From the NCBI GenBank assembly GCA_030144725.1, contig JASKMD010000018.1, positions 1,456,099 to 1,520,098 on the forward strand: a DNA stretch of 64,000 nucleotides, given 5' to 3'. Under the pieces are notes generated by a model, which saw only the letters and a list, made by a program, of their open reading frames with translations, made no database searches and had not been told where the DNA came from. This document shows, piece after piece, positions 20,370 through 32,312 of this stretch (positions are counted from its first letter, which is position 1; each line of letters begins with the position of its first letter). The stretch comes from Haematococcus lacustris (lineage: Eukaryota; Chlorophyta; Chlorophyceae; Chlamydomonadales; Haematococcaceae). The translations under genes were made by a program, and so were the position numbers.

Positions 20370-22126
20370 ATGGCCGCAGCCAAGGAGCGTCTCAGCAACA
20401 TGAGCGACATCGTGGATTGCGACTGCGCTGCCGTGGGCTGGAGGCGGCCAGACCGTCCCTGGCGGGAGTTTTTCCTGGGCACTGGCTTCCATTGGGGCTT
20501 CCTGTGCACGTAAGGCCATTTGCGGGACAATTTAATGACAAGCCCTGAGCACGTGGCTCAACCTGCGCTCGTCAGTGTGTTGCTGCTGCATTGCAACATC
20601 GCAGTCTCAACCGGCACACATAGCTGCCGTGTCGCTGGCTGTGTGCGCCTGCAGGCCTGCCAACCCCTTGAAGCTCTACAGCAAGCACAGCCAGCGCCAG
20701 CCTCCTCACTTCTTCGGTGCGCAGCGGCACAGGGTGTTGGGTGCGGACTTGGGGAAGCGATGTCACGTGGAACCCAACTGGCATCGCCATTCAAGTCTAG
20801 TTGCTGCACTGGCATGATGCGAGCACTGGCAGCAAATGAAGCGTCTTCGAGTTAGTTGGCATGTCAAGGTTTCCTCGACGCTTGCGATTTCGCTGGCACT
20901 TGCAGGTATCAACGACTGGCTGGGCATCGCGACTGCGGCCATGGTGGGGGCGCAACACGCACTGGTAAGCGCACGAGACTGATCCCTAGGCCAGCGGCAT
21001 GTAGGGTTTGTTGCACCATGGCTGCCGACCATGCGCCTGCCGTTTGCTGCAGGCCATGGTGGGCGGTCTGATCGTGCCGCCCCTCCTCATCGTGCCCTTC
21101 GGCACCCCCAATGGCGATGACTACAAGCGCTACCTGGTACAAGCCGCCCTCATCGTCACTGGGTTGATGACCCTGGTGCAGGTGAGGTGCTGAGACTGAT
21201 TGGCCCCTTGGCTCCTGCATGGCCCAACCCAGCTGACCCCTGGCGGCCAGTACACTACATCACCTTGCCCGAGCTCACCTGTGTTGCTGAAGCACAGCAC
21301 AGTGAACCCAGCGCACCTCCTTGCGGCACAACCTGATGCCAGTGCTGCCATTGACATGCGTACTGCGCCCTTGTCCCTGCAGGTCACTGGCATCAGGATT
21401 GGTGGCAAGTTCATGTGGGGAGCAGGCGTGGTGAGTGGCTGGCCAGCGCAGCCAGCAACTGGTGCACCCCTTGGTTGCCCTGGCTTGACTGCTGCTTTGT
21501 GTGGTGTGCTGTCCGGCTGGTTGCAGCTGAGCGTCATGGGCGTGTCCTTCACCAGTGTGGTGAGTGCCCTCCCACACAGCCTCCACCACCGCTCCAGCAT
21601 GCTCAGCATGCCATGGCAATCTTGCCGTGCAGCTGCTGGCCATGATGTCACTGACCCTGCCTTGCCTTGCCTTGCTTGCGCAGCCCATTGTGCAAAGCAC
21701 CCTGGCCAAGCTGATGAAGGGCGAGGGCATGAGCTTTGACGAGGCGTATGGCCATGTGCTGGGCACCCTGTGTGTGTCCACCCTCACACCCATCCTCTTC
21801 TCCTTCCTGCCCATCAAGTGAGTCCACCTGGCCAGGTGCAGCATCAGCGGCGGACCAGCAGGCACTGGAGCTGCTACAGCCGCCCTGTGCTGCGGCTGAG
21901 CCTGCTGGCCTGGCCCTGGCTGCAGGGTGCTGCGCAAGGTGTTTCCCCCTGTGGTGTCGGGCGTGACCATCCTGCTGATCGGCATCCACCTGACGGGCGC
22001 TGGCCTGGCGGTGAGCAGCGTGATGGCGGCTAGTGCAGCGTGGTGGCAGCTAGTGCTGCGCAGTGTGTGTGGATGCAGGGCCCAGCCTCTGCCCCTGCCC
22101 CTATGCACGGCCCCAGCTGCAATCAG

Positions 22127-22164
<38 letters not shown>

Positions 22165-24815
22165 AGTTCTGCTGAGTGGCTCCCTTGGTGTTGCCTGCCC
22201 CCTACAGAACTGGGGCGGTGGCTCCTTCTGCAGCCAAACAGGCAACTACAACAAGCTTGTCAACGGTGTCCCTGCCCCTGTGCTGTGCACTGGCAACGGC
22301 CAGGTCATGTATCCTTATGGTGGGTGGCCAGGGCCAGGCGGCAGTGCACCACCCTCCATCTGCCCTGCATGGTCCTGCAGCCCCTGAACCGGGTTGTTGC
22401 CTGGCTGCCTGCAGGTGATGGCCACTATGTGGGCATGGGCTTCCTGGTGTTCAGCACCATCATCCTCATTGAGGTGGGCTGCGGCTGTGAGCACCTCAAT
22501 CTGCCTGGTCTGGCTTGGCCTGAGCCTGATCTGGCCTGTTGCTGCCTTCACAGATCCTGGGCAGCCCCTTCATGCGCAACTGCTCCGCCATCATTGGCCT
22601 GCTGTTTGGATACTTCATCGCTGTGAGTGGCCTGCTTGCCCCACGGCGTTGATTGCCAGCAGCATAGCAACAGCAACGGCAACAGTGCTCCTCAGCCTCA
22701 CATCCTGCAGCCGTGGAAGGCCTGGGTCAGGGTGCTGTGGCAGCAGTGAGAGGCTGCAGGCTTTCTGCAGCTACATCACAGGCACTGCTCTGACCACCTC
22801 TGGTACTGCCCTGCCTGGTGCTGCAGGCCATCATTGATGTGGATGGCAAGCGCTTCGTGACCAGCGCTTCCTTTGAGTCTGCCCCCGCCATCACGTGAGC
22901 GGCTTCTTTAGGCTTGGCCTCACTCCCCAACCCCTGCATCATACCCCCTGACCTTGGTTTTGCAGCGGCTGGCTGCTGCTCCCTGCCGCCTTGCCCCTCC
23001 ACAGCTGTGTGCTGGCCTGCAGTGTGGCAGCGAGTGGTGGGTGGTGCTGGCTGTGGCTTGCAGGTTCAACTGGACCAAGACCTTCCCACTCAAGTTCTAT
23101 GGCCCAGCCATCATCCCCCTCATTGTTGTGTGAGTGGGTGTGATGCTGGGGTTGTGTGGCTAAGGGTCTGTGGTCATCAGACGGTGCCACAATCTGGCAC
23201 AAGTAGTGGTGTACCTTGCTGATTGCTTGGGGAGGGTGAGGAGTGGTGTCTGCTAATACACAAGCTGCTACTTTCTAAGCTGCTTGCATTCCTACGGCTG
23301 CAGTTCCATCATCACAGCCATTGAGAGCGTGGGCGACACTGCGGCCACCATTGAGGCCTCACGCATGGCAGTGACTGATGATGAGGCGTCCCTGCGCATC
23401 AAGGTGAGCAGCAGCAGGGCAGCATGCGCACCTTCCCTGCCAGACTTTGGGCTGTGGAGGACTTATTTCTGCCCCTGTGCCCCTCCTGCTGCTGCTGCTG
23501 CTGCTGTGCAGGGCGCTCTGTTCAATGATGGTGTGTCCGGCCTGTTCTCTGCCCTGGCCACCTCCCTGCCCCTGACCACGTTTGCCCAGAACAACGGCGT
23601 CATCTCCCTCACAAATGTGGCAGCACGTCAGTCAGGCTGGGCATGTGGTCTGTGGCTCATCCTGCTGGGCATCCTGGGCAAGGAGGGCGGCTGCAGGGGA
23701 GTGGACGCTAAGGCAGCAGCAGGGAGGCTGTTGTGATGTTGCATGCTAGCCTGGTCCATGCGTGGCCCAATCCGGTTGGCTGCCATGAGCTGGTGAGGGT
23801 GCTTATGGTGCACACAGCGCAGCCCACACAGCTGTCAGTTGAGCAGGGAAGGTCAGCTTGTTCCAATGAATAAGTTGGTGTCGCCGCCCTCTGCCGCTCT
23901 CAGGTCGGTGCTTTTGTGATCAGCATCCCCAACTGCGTGCTGGGCGGCATGACCACCTTCCTGTTTGCCAACGTCATGTCTTCAGGCATAAAGGTGGGCC
24001 ACCACCAGCTGCCTGCACTTCCCTCCCTTGCCCTCCACTCGCCACTGGGCTGGCAACAAGCACAGCTTAGCTGCAGGGGGCATGGCCTGCAGCTAGGGCC
24101 ACACTGCCAGGCACCGACCCGCTGAGCTGCCAGCCTGCCTTGCTGCTGCTGTGCAGATCATTGTGAGTGAGGGTAACCTGGACCGGCGCACCCGCTTCAT
24201 CATGGCCTGCTCCCTGGCACTGGGCGTGGGGGTGGAGCTGGTGAGCAGCTGCCCTCACACCATCGCCTTGCCACCAGCAGCAAGGCAGCAGCAGCACAGC
24301 TGGCTCTTTGTGCTGCTCCTGGGCGCTCAGCTGTTGCCTGCGCTGCCGCCCTGGCCTGTGGTGGTGCAGGTGCCTCAGTGGGGCAACTACTGGCTGTGGC
24401 CCGTGACCCCGGACATGAGCTCAGGCACTCGTGGCATCCGTGACGCCATCGCCCTCATCCTCAGCACCTCCTTCTGCCTGGCCGCCATCACCGCCTTCAT
24501 CCTCAACCTGCTGGTGCCTGAGGATGCGCATGATGAGGGTGGGTGATGGTCAGGCAGGCATAGGGGAGTGGATGCAGGCCTGACTGCATGAACTAGGTGA
24601 TGCTCACAGTCCCTCATTCCCAGCTGCCCATCACTGTGCTGCTTTTGCTTGTCGCTGTGGCTGCAGGCTTGGCCGCTTATGAGGCCGCCAAGCATGCCTC
24701 TGCCCTGCCCCATGTGAAGACCGTTCGGGACGACTCCCACAGCTCAGTGGACCTTGACCTGGAGCAGGCCAAGAGCGGTGATGCTCTTGCACACCAACAC
24801 ATTACCAAGCACTGA
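20370..24815 (+). CDS. NCS2/NAT uric acid-xanthine permease, copy 1 (mutated splice donor)
   Basis: Nineteen exons predicted: 20370-20509, 20655-20716, 20906-20964, 21053-21181, 21383-21430, 21527-21559, 21684-21817, 21926-22010, 22208-22319, 22415-22473, 22554-22622, 22827-22894, 23064-23129, 23304-23403, 23512-23682, 23904-23993, 24157-24240, 24370-24538, 24667-24815. They join in phase to 608 residues. It is a polytopic plasma-membrane purine importer, UapA-like. Family marks: the QH motif (GAQHAL, residues about 83-87), AIESVGD in TM8 (Glu about 362), and the NAT signature QNNGVISLTN (about 414-423). The start is MAAAKERLSNMSD, shared by all copies. Intron 15 begins GA, not GT as in copies 2 and 3. 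Retention would add 17 residues and stop at 23736, losing the last membrane segments and tail. Confidence 0.9.
23683..23684 (+). other. Mutated splice donor of permease copy 1 intron 15
   Basis: Reads GGCAAG|GAGGGCGG, where copies 2 and 3 read GGCAAG|GTGGGCGG. All other introns of the gene start GT. Confidence 0.85.
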
Positions 24816-25124
24816 GGTCCGGGTACAGGGTCGGGGTGCTGCTGAGCATAAGGCCGAGCCAGACCAATCGCACATTCCTAGCAGCTTGCTGTGTTTGGAG
24901 CTCATGTCGGGGAGGGTGTGTGGGCGCGGAGTCAGCTACATGACTCTTGTGCCACCCCGTCTCGGAGCCATACGCAACAGTGGTAGTGTCACACAGGCAA
25001 ATTAGTGCGGATATTCGTCATCCTAGGGGGGTAGTTTTTTGATGCGGTTCGCCTCGGATTGTCCTTGCGACTCCAACGCCACTTGACGCTTGTTGAAATT
25101 CTGAGTATGTGAGCAGTTGGAGTG

Positions 25125-25233
25125 TAGGTACCTACAGTACTGTAGATGTCTACAGTACTGTAGATACCTACAGTACTGTAGACACCTACAGTACTGTAGG
25201 TGTCTACTGTACTGTAGACATCTACAGTACTGT
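25125..25233. repeat. C2 left subterminal palindrome array
   Basis: Six TACAGTACTGTA-type palindromes (one is TACTGTACTGTA) about 135 bp from the C2 end, matching 12293-12366 in C1. Confidence 0.85.
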
Positions 25234-25334
25234 AGGTCAGATTTGACAAGGTCTCTTGTAAATAGGGTACCATGCTGTTCTCCACATTCAAACCACCATT
25301 TGCTACCGCGATTGCACCGTCAGCTTCTGCGTGC

Positions 25335-25343
25335 TATAAATAG
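25335..25343 (+). promoter_or_regulatory. TATA-like box of C2
   Basis: TATAAATAG, conserved in C1 (12184-12192, minus) within a highly similar 300-bp flank. It directs transcription inward from the C2 left end. Confidence 0.45.
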
Positions 25344-25710
25344 TGAGAGGCGTCGAAGCGTAGGCCCGCAAGCTCGATATGGATATATGTGCCGAAAGTT
25401 GTGTCCACGCAATAAGGTCGCCATAGGGAGCTACATACATACGTGTAAGGTCTAAGGCCGGGGCCCGTCTCTATCGCAAGCTAGGTCCGTTCTGTCGGTT
25501 GTACTGGGTACCTCGGCTTGCAAGCTCCCGCAAAGCTGTGGATGTTGATGATGCCCCGCAATCACAACAACCTCCTGCACCGCACCCTCCCGTGTAATAT
25601 CGAGTGCGGCAGAGATTGCCCCAATAGTTGTTTGCGGTTGGCCCTCAACCATCCATCATTACATCTAACCTCACATCATTACATCATGACTCTTAGCCTA
25701 CATCATTACA

Positions 25711-25914
25711 TCACCACTTGTGGTCCTGCCAATCACTGCATGCATGGTATGGGCAAGGGATCTGACTCTTGCAAGGGCTGGTCTCAGGGTCGATACCGAA
25801 CCCTAGAGGCTGAATAATGCTGGGCTCGGCAACATAGGCACGCTTTGTTGTCAGCGCATTTGCATAGCACTGTCGGGATAGCAAACGAGCTTGGGCTACA
25901 TTGAGTTGTTCCTG
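25711..25914 (-). CDS. Conserved terminal exon-like ORF of element C (C2 copy)
   Basis: Minus-strand counterpart of 11592-11828: EQLNVAQARLLSRQC, then LTTKRAYVAEP and FGIDPETSPCKSQ, ending shortly after DWQDHKW. It is 15 bp shorter in the variable middle and stops earlier. Frame conservation between two insertions points to past coding constraint. Function unknown. Confidence 0.4.
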   Translation of the reverse strand, partial: QEQLNVAQARLLSRQCYANALTTKRAYVAEPSIIQPLGFGIDPETSPCKSQIPCPYHACSDWQDHKW

Positions 25915-25965
25915 CATGGGGGTGAAGGGGGCATGGGGGTTAAGGATGCATGGGGGGAAGGCAGC

Positions 25966-28337
25966 TACAGTACTGTAGGGGTCTACAGTACTGTAGACAC
26001 CTACAGTACTGTAGACACCTACAGTACTGTAGACCCCTACAGTACTGTAAACACTCTACAGTACTGTAGACATCTACAGTACTGTAGACACCTACAGTAC
26101 TGTAGACACCTACAGTACTGTAGACACCTACAGTACTGTAGACACCTACAGTACTGTAGACACCTACAGTACTGTAGACACCTACAGTACTGTAGACATC
26201 CTACAGTACTGTAGACACTTACAGTACTGTAGACACCTACAGTACTGTAGACACTCTACAGTACTGTAGACATCTACAGTACTGTAGACACCTACAGTAC
26301 TGTAGACCCCTACAGTACTGTAGACACCTACAGTACTGTAGACACCTACAGTACTGTAGACCCCTACAGTACTGTAGACCCCTACAGTACTGTAGACACT
26401 TACAGTACTGTAGACACCTACAGTACTGTAGACACTCTACAGTACTGTAGACATCCTACAGTACTGTAGACATCCTACAGTACTGTAGACACCTACAGTA
26501 CTGTAGACATCCTACAGTACTGTAGACACCAACAGTACTGTAGACACCTACAGTACTGTAGACATCCTACAGTACTGTAGACATCCTACAGTACTGTAGA
26601 CCCCTACAGTACTGTAGACCCCTACAGTACTGTAGACACCTACAGTACCTGTAGACATCCTACAGTACTGTAGACACTCTACAGTACTGTAGACACCTAC
26701 AGTACTGTAGACACCTACAGTACTGTAGACCCCTACAGTACTGTAGACCCCTACAGTACTGTAGACACCTACAGTACTGTAGACATCCTACAGTACTGTA
26801 GACACCTACAGTACTGTAGACACCTACAGTACTGTAGACATCCTACAGTATTGTAGACACCTACAGTACTGTAGACACCTACAGTACTGTAGACACCTAC
26901 AGTACTGTAGACATCCTACAGTACTGTAGACACTCTACAGTACTGTAGACACCTACAGTACTGTAGACACCTACAGTACTGTAGACACCTACAGTACTGT
27001 AGACACTCTACAGTACTGTAGACACCTACAGTACTGTAGACACTTACAGTACTGTAGACACCTACAGTACTGTAGACACTCTACAGTACTGTAGACATCT
27101 ACAGTACTGTAGACACCTACAGTACTGTAGACACCTACAGTACTGTAGACACCTACAGTACTGTAGACACCTACAGTACTGTAGACACCTACAGTACTGT
27201 AGACACCTACAGTACTGTAGACATCCTACAGTACTGTAGACACTTACAGTACTGTAGACACCTACAGTACTGTAGACACTCTACAGTACTGTAGACATCT
27301 ACAGTACTGTAGACACCTACAGTACTGTAGACCCCTACAGTACTGTAGACACCTACAGTACTGTAGACACCTACAGTACTGTAGACCCCTACAGTACTGT
27401 AGACCCCTACAGTACTGTAGACACTTACAGTACTGTAGACACCTACAGTACTGTAGACACTCTACAGTACTGTAGACATCCTACAGTACTGTAGACATCC
27501 TACAGTACTGTAGACACCAACAGTACTGTAGACATCCTACAGTACTGTAGACACCAACAGTACTGTAGACACCTACAGTACTGTAGACATCCTACAGTAC
27601 TGTAGACATCCTACAGTACTGTAGACCCCTACAGTACTGTAGACCCCTACAGTACTGTAGACACCTACAGTACTGTAGACATCCTACAGTACTGTAGACA
27701 CTCTACAGTACTGTAGACACCTACAGTACTGTAGACACCTACAGTACTGTAGACCCCTACAGTACTGTAGACCCCTACAGTACTGTAGACCCCTACAGTA
27801 CTGTAGACCCCTACAGTACTGTAGACACTTACAGTACTGTAGACATCCTACAGTACTGTAGACACCTACAGTACTGTAGACACCTACAGTACTGTAGACA
27901 CCTACAGTACTGTAGACCCCTACAGTACTGTAGACACCTACAGTACTGTAGACATCCTACAGTACTGTAGACACCTACAGTACTGTAGACACCTACAGTA
28001 CTGTAGACACCTACAGTACTGTAGACACCCTACAGTACTGTAGACACTCTACAGTACTGTAGACACCTACAGTACTGTAGACACCTACAGTACTGTAGAC
28101 ACCTACAGTACTGTAGACACCTACAGTACTGTAGACACTCTACAGTACTGTAGACACCTACAGTACTGTAGACACCTACAGTACTGTAGACACCTACAGT
28201 ACTGTAGACACCTACAGTACTGTAGACACTCTACAGTACCGTAGACACCTACAGTACTGTAGACACCTACAGTACTGTAGACACCTACAGTACTGTAGAC
28301 ATCCTACAGTACTGTAGACACCTACAGTACTGTAGGC
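25966..28337. repeat. C2 long palindrome satellite
   Basis: About 130 copies of CTACAGTACTGTAGACAC with GACCCC, GACACT and GACATC variants. Monomers of 16-18 bp alternate and blocks of several hundred bp repeat (26035-26650 resembles 27050-27670). Almost every monomer keeps the perfect 12-bp palindrome while the spacer varies, so the palindrome itself appears constrained or recently amplified. Confidence 0.95.
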
Positions 28338-28559
28338 AGCAGCAGCATGGGTGGCAGCAGCAGCAGGGGGGGGGGGCAGCAGCAGCAGTAGGGGGGCAGC
28401 AGCAGCAGCAGGGGCGCAGCAGCAGCAGCAGGGGCGCAGCAGCAGCAGCAGGGGCGCAGCAGCAGCAGCAGTAGGGGGGCAGCAGCAGGGGGGCAGTAGC
28501 AGGTGGGCAGTAGCAGTAGGGGGGCAGCAGCAGGGGGGCAGTAGCAGTAGGGGGGCAGC

Positions 28560-28593
<34 letters not shown>

Positions 28594-28644
28594 GCAGGGG
28601 GGCAGTAGCAGGGGGGCAGTAGCAGCAGCAGCAGCAACAGGGGG

Positions 28645-28698
<54 letters not shown>

Positions 28699-28779
28699 GG
28701 GGGCAGCAGCAGCAGCAGCAGCAGGGGGGCAGCAGCAGCAGCAGGGGGGCAGTAGCAGCAGCAGCAGCAGGGGGGCAGT

Positions 28780-28823
<44 letters not shown>

Positions 28824-29345
28824 GGGGGCAGCAGCAGCAGCAGTGGCAGCAGCAGCAGACCTAGTAGGGGCACTGTAGCGCCTACCTACCTTTTGGCTGG
28901 CTGCTGGGAAGGGGGTGGGAGTGGGAGGGGGGGGTAGATGTGGAAGGCGGGAGGCGGGAGGCGGGAGGCGGGAGGCGGGAGGCGGGAGGCGGGAGGCGGG
29001 AGGCGGGAGGCGGGAGGCGGGAGGCGGGAGGCGGGAGGCGGGAGGCAGGGAGGCGGGAGGCGGGGAGGCGGGAGGCTCAACCGGGTTGGGCTGGGCGGGG
29101 TGGGTTGGGTTAGGGGCATGGGTTGGGTTGGGTGGGGGCATGGGTTGGGGGCATGGGCGGGAGGCGGGGGGCGGGGGAGGGAGCGGGGGCGGGGTTGGGG
29201 TGGGGGAGGATGAATTGGGAGGGGGTGGTTGTATAGGGGAAAGGAAAGGGGAGGGGAGGTGCCCATCAGACCTGCAACCAAGGGGCGTGCACGTGATGTA
29301 GGGTGACCAGGCTGGGCACTGTGTTAGCTATCACCGTGGCCTTAC
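28338..29345. repeat. C2 CAG-rich and GGCGGGA-rich zone
   Basis: CAG trinucleotide runs broken by GGGGGG (28338-28858), then about 15 copies of the heptamer GGCGGGA (28941-29048), then G-rich DNA up to an intron-like module at about 29272-29345 (minus). Corresponds to 9421-10250 in C1. Confidence 0.75.
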
Positions 29346-30130
29346 CTTTGTGGTCCTCCTGGCCTCCTACCTGCTCCCATCAGGCAACATATCCCATGCA
29401 GCAGTGGGGTGGGACTGCGGTGGGGAGTGTAGGGTGTAGGGAAGGGAAGGTGGGGTGAGGTGGGGGCTGCGATGCCACGTCAATCGAAGGGTGGGAGAGG
29501 GGAAGAGGAGGCTTGACAAGTATGGGATGGGAGAGAGAGAGAGAGGGGGAAGGGAGGGGGTGGTGGTGGTGGGAAGAGGGTGGGTGGGGTGGGCTTTCTC
29601 CTGGCTGCTGGGATGTCAGGGGAGAGGTGACGGGGAGGGGGGAAGTGGGGGGTGGGTAGAGGTGGAAGTGGAGGGACGACAAGCTGGGCGTTGGTGGTGG
29701 GCGTGGGAAAGGGGAGGAAAAGGGGATGGGGAAGGGTGTGACGATCAACCCTGCAGCGGGACAAGGGGCATGCTAACGGTTAAGGTGGGTACAGGGTGCC
29801 ACATACCTGCACTCACCTTTTGCTGGGGTGTGGTGTATATGTGTGTGGGAGGAAGGGGAGGAAGGGGAGGGAAGGGAAGGGGAGGTCCATGGGGAGGTCT
29901 ATGGGGAGGGCGAGAGAAGTGGGGAGGGCATTGATAGTCTCAGGTGTAAGCGCACAAGACCTGCGGCAATGGTGTCACGATTTGTGTAACGAAGCAAACA
30001 TTGGACATGGGTACTGGATGCACTCACCATTAGAGTAGGGAGATGTAGAGCTGGCAGATGGAGGGGCAGGTGTAGCAGCCCTCCATTACAACCCACCTTC
30101 CTTTGTCCTCACCTCAGTAGGAAGTGCAGG
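29346..30130 (-). other. C2 Pro-rich blocks with intron-like modules
   Basis: Reverse counterpart of 8700-9420 in C1. Minus-strand modules with GTGAGT donors and GCAG acceptors lie at about 29752-29820 and 29960-30030, separated by C-rich exon-like blocks. The blocks start GATTGATCGTCACACCC-like or GTCTTGTGCGC. No domain recognised. Confidence 0.5.
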
Positions 30131-30144
30131 GTGGGAGAGTAGGG

Positions 30145-30612
30145 TTGGGCTGGGCTGGGCTGGGCTGGGCTGGGCTGGGCTGGGCTGGGCTGGGCTGGGC
30201 TGGGCTGGGCTGGGCTGGGCTGGGCTGGGCTGGGCTGGGCTGGGCTGGGCTGGGCTGGGCTGGGCTGGGCTGGGCTGGGCTGGGCTGGGCTGGGCTGGGC
30301 TGGGCTGGGCTGGGCTGGGCTGGGCTGGGCTGGGCTGGGCTGGGCTGGGCTGGGCTGGGCTGGGCTGGGCTGGGCTGGGCTGGGCTGGGCTGGGCTGGGC
30401 TGGGCTGGGCTGGGCTGGGCTGGGCTGGGCTGGGCTGGGCTGGGCTGGGCTGGGCTGGGCTGGGCTGGGCTGGGCTGGGCTGGGCTGGGCTGGGCTGGGC
30501 TGGGCTGGGCTGGGCTGGGCTGGGCTGGGCTGGGCTGGGCTGGGCTGGGCTGGGCTGGGCTGGGCTGGGCTGGGCTGGGCTGGGCTGGGCTGGGCTGGGC
30601 TGGGCTGGGCTG
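30145..30612. repeat. GGGCT pentamer microsatellite in C2
   Basis: About 93 perfect copies, the same tract as 8211-8673 of C1 in reverse orientation and of nearly equal length. Confidence 0.95.
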
Positions 30613-31370
30613 CAACACAAGGGAGGCAACAGTGGGAACGTTTTTGAGAGGTGATGAAATGGTGGTGGTGGTGGTGGTGGTGGTGGTGGTGGTGAGGGGG
30701 ACTGGGAGGGGGTGGTAATCAGGGGGGTACTAGGCGTGATTGTAAGACCTGCAGCAACCATGTGTGGTAGCGGTTAGGCTGGATACTAAGGGCTATGCTG
30801 CGCAATGCTAGCTCCTTCTAAGCTCTTACCTTGGTCCTAAGCTCTTACCATAGTCCGTCTGGCCTCTTCGCTGCTCACAACACGTTGCACCTGCCTTGCG
30901 TTGGTGCATCAATGCTTGCGATTCATTGCGGAGAATCGTTGCGAGGAAACTGGCTGCGAGGCTAGCTGCGATGCTGGCTGCGAGGCTGGCTGCGAGGAAA
31001 ATGGCTGCGAGGTGGGCTGCGAGGTGAGATCCTCGCACCGAGCTGCCTCACAGGTATGCTTCTGCGCTGCTGGACCATCTGTGTGGCCGCGAGGTTGATT
31101 GCCGAGTATGTGGCTGCGAGTATGGGCTAGATGTGGCTGCGAGTATGGGTAACCTCGTGCGATGCCATCTGTGGACCAGCTGTGTGGCCGCGAGGTTGAT
31201 TGCCGAGTATGTGGCTGCGAGTATGGGCTAGATGCGGCTGCGAGTATGGGTAACCTCGTGCGATGCCATCGCTGCAATACCGGCTACAAGATGCTGCGAC
31301 TAAGTGTTGGACGGATGCCTTGAATGCAAGTTAGATGTTCAGAATTTTTCTAAGTGCTTAAAGGCTACAG
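30613..31370. other. C2 module and GCGAGGCTG zone
   Basis: Counterpart of 7421-8210 in C1: a GGT trinucleotide run (30661-30694), a minus-strand intron-like module (about 30752-30840), GCGAGGCTGGCT repeats (30945-31025) and the duplicated GATGCCATC block. No gene called. Confidence 0.5.
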
Positions 31371-31375
31371 TAAGT

Positions 31376-31963
31376 GGTCTCTCGAGGTACCTCGAGGTAC
31401 CTACAGTACTGTAGATGTCTACAGTATTGTAGATGTCTACAGTACTGTAGATGTCTACAGTACTGTAGATGTCTACAGTACTGTAGATGTCTACAGTACT
31501 GTAGGTGTCTACAGTACTGTAGGTACCTACAGTACTGTAAGTGGTCTCTCGAGGTACCTCGAGGTACCTACAGTACTGTAGATGTCTACAGTACTGTAGA
31601 TGTCTACAGTACTGTAGGGGTCTACAGTACTGTAGATGTCTACAGTACTGTAGGTGTCTACAGTACTGTAGGTACCTACAGTACTGTAAGTGGTCTCTCG
31701 AGGTACCTCGAGGTACCTCGAGGTACTGTAGATGTCTACAGTACTGTAGATGTCTACAGTACTGTAGATGTCTACAGTCCTGTAGATGTCTATAGTACTG
31801 TAGGTGTCTACAGTACTGTAGGTACCTACAGTACTGTAGGTCGTCTCTCGAGGTACCTCGAGGTACCTACAGTACTGTAGATGTCTACAGTACTGTAGAT
31901 GTCTACAGTACTGTAGATGTCTACAGTACTGTAGATGTCTACAGTACTGTAGGTGTCTACAGT
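31376..31963. repeat. C2 right palindrome array, outer part 1
   Basis: TACAGTACTGTAGATGTC monomers punctuated by CTCTCGAGGTACCTCGAGG blocks, as in the C1 left array but with irregular period. It is split by a MITE at 31966. Confidence 0.9.
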
Positions 31964-31965
31964 AC

Positions 31966-32310
31966 CACTCCTACAATTTAGTCCCTGCGTTTGTCCCTGC
32001 GTTCTACCGACCTTGTCCGATCGGGCTGAAACTTTGATAGATGGTAGTTTGCAGAAAATAAAACATATTTTTCAGAAACAATATTATGAAAAAAACAAAG
32101 GCGGCTGCGCTGTGGCCCTGGGGCGTAGGTGCAGGGATAAGTGCAGGGATAGGTTGCGGGCCACAGCGCAACAGCTTTTGGGTTTTTCCAAATATATTTC
32201 TTGAAAAATATGTTTTATTTTCTGAAAACTGCCATCTATCAAATTTTCAGCCCGATCGGACAAGGTCGGCAGAACGCAGGGACAAACGCAGGGACTAAAT
32301 TGTAGGAGTG
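31966..32310. mobile_element. Foldback MITE inserted in the C2 palindrome array
   Basis: 345 bp. Ends CACTCCTACAATTTAGTCCC and its complement, with a long imperfect inverted repeat of more than 100 bp per arm (including CCCGATCGGACAAGGTCG). AC is duplicated at 31964-31965 and 32311-32312. The array reads through if it is removed. CACT ends plus a 2-bp duplication tie it to the C/D/E group. A related end, CACTCCTACGAATTAATCCC, abuts the CCCCG tracts at 54843 and 61790. Confidence 0.88.
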
Positions 32311-32312
32311 AC

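Noticed and set aside
20081..20548. ORFs of 129-155 residues overlapping permease exon 1
   Set aside because: They run out of frame through the first exon and intron; the in-frame start conserved in all three copies is at 20370.
24597..24815. A 72-residue ORF starting MLTVPHSQLP as an alternative permease end
   Set aside because: In copies 2 and 3 the same stretch has a frame-changing difference before GLAAYEAAKHAS, so it is intron; the acceptor at 24666 restores phase in all copies.
25966..28337. CRISPR-like array
   Set aside because: Repeats are 12-bp palindromes with 4-6 bp spacers that themselves repeat, in a eukaryotic, transposon-bounded setting; there are no unique spacers and no cas genes.
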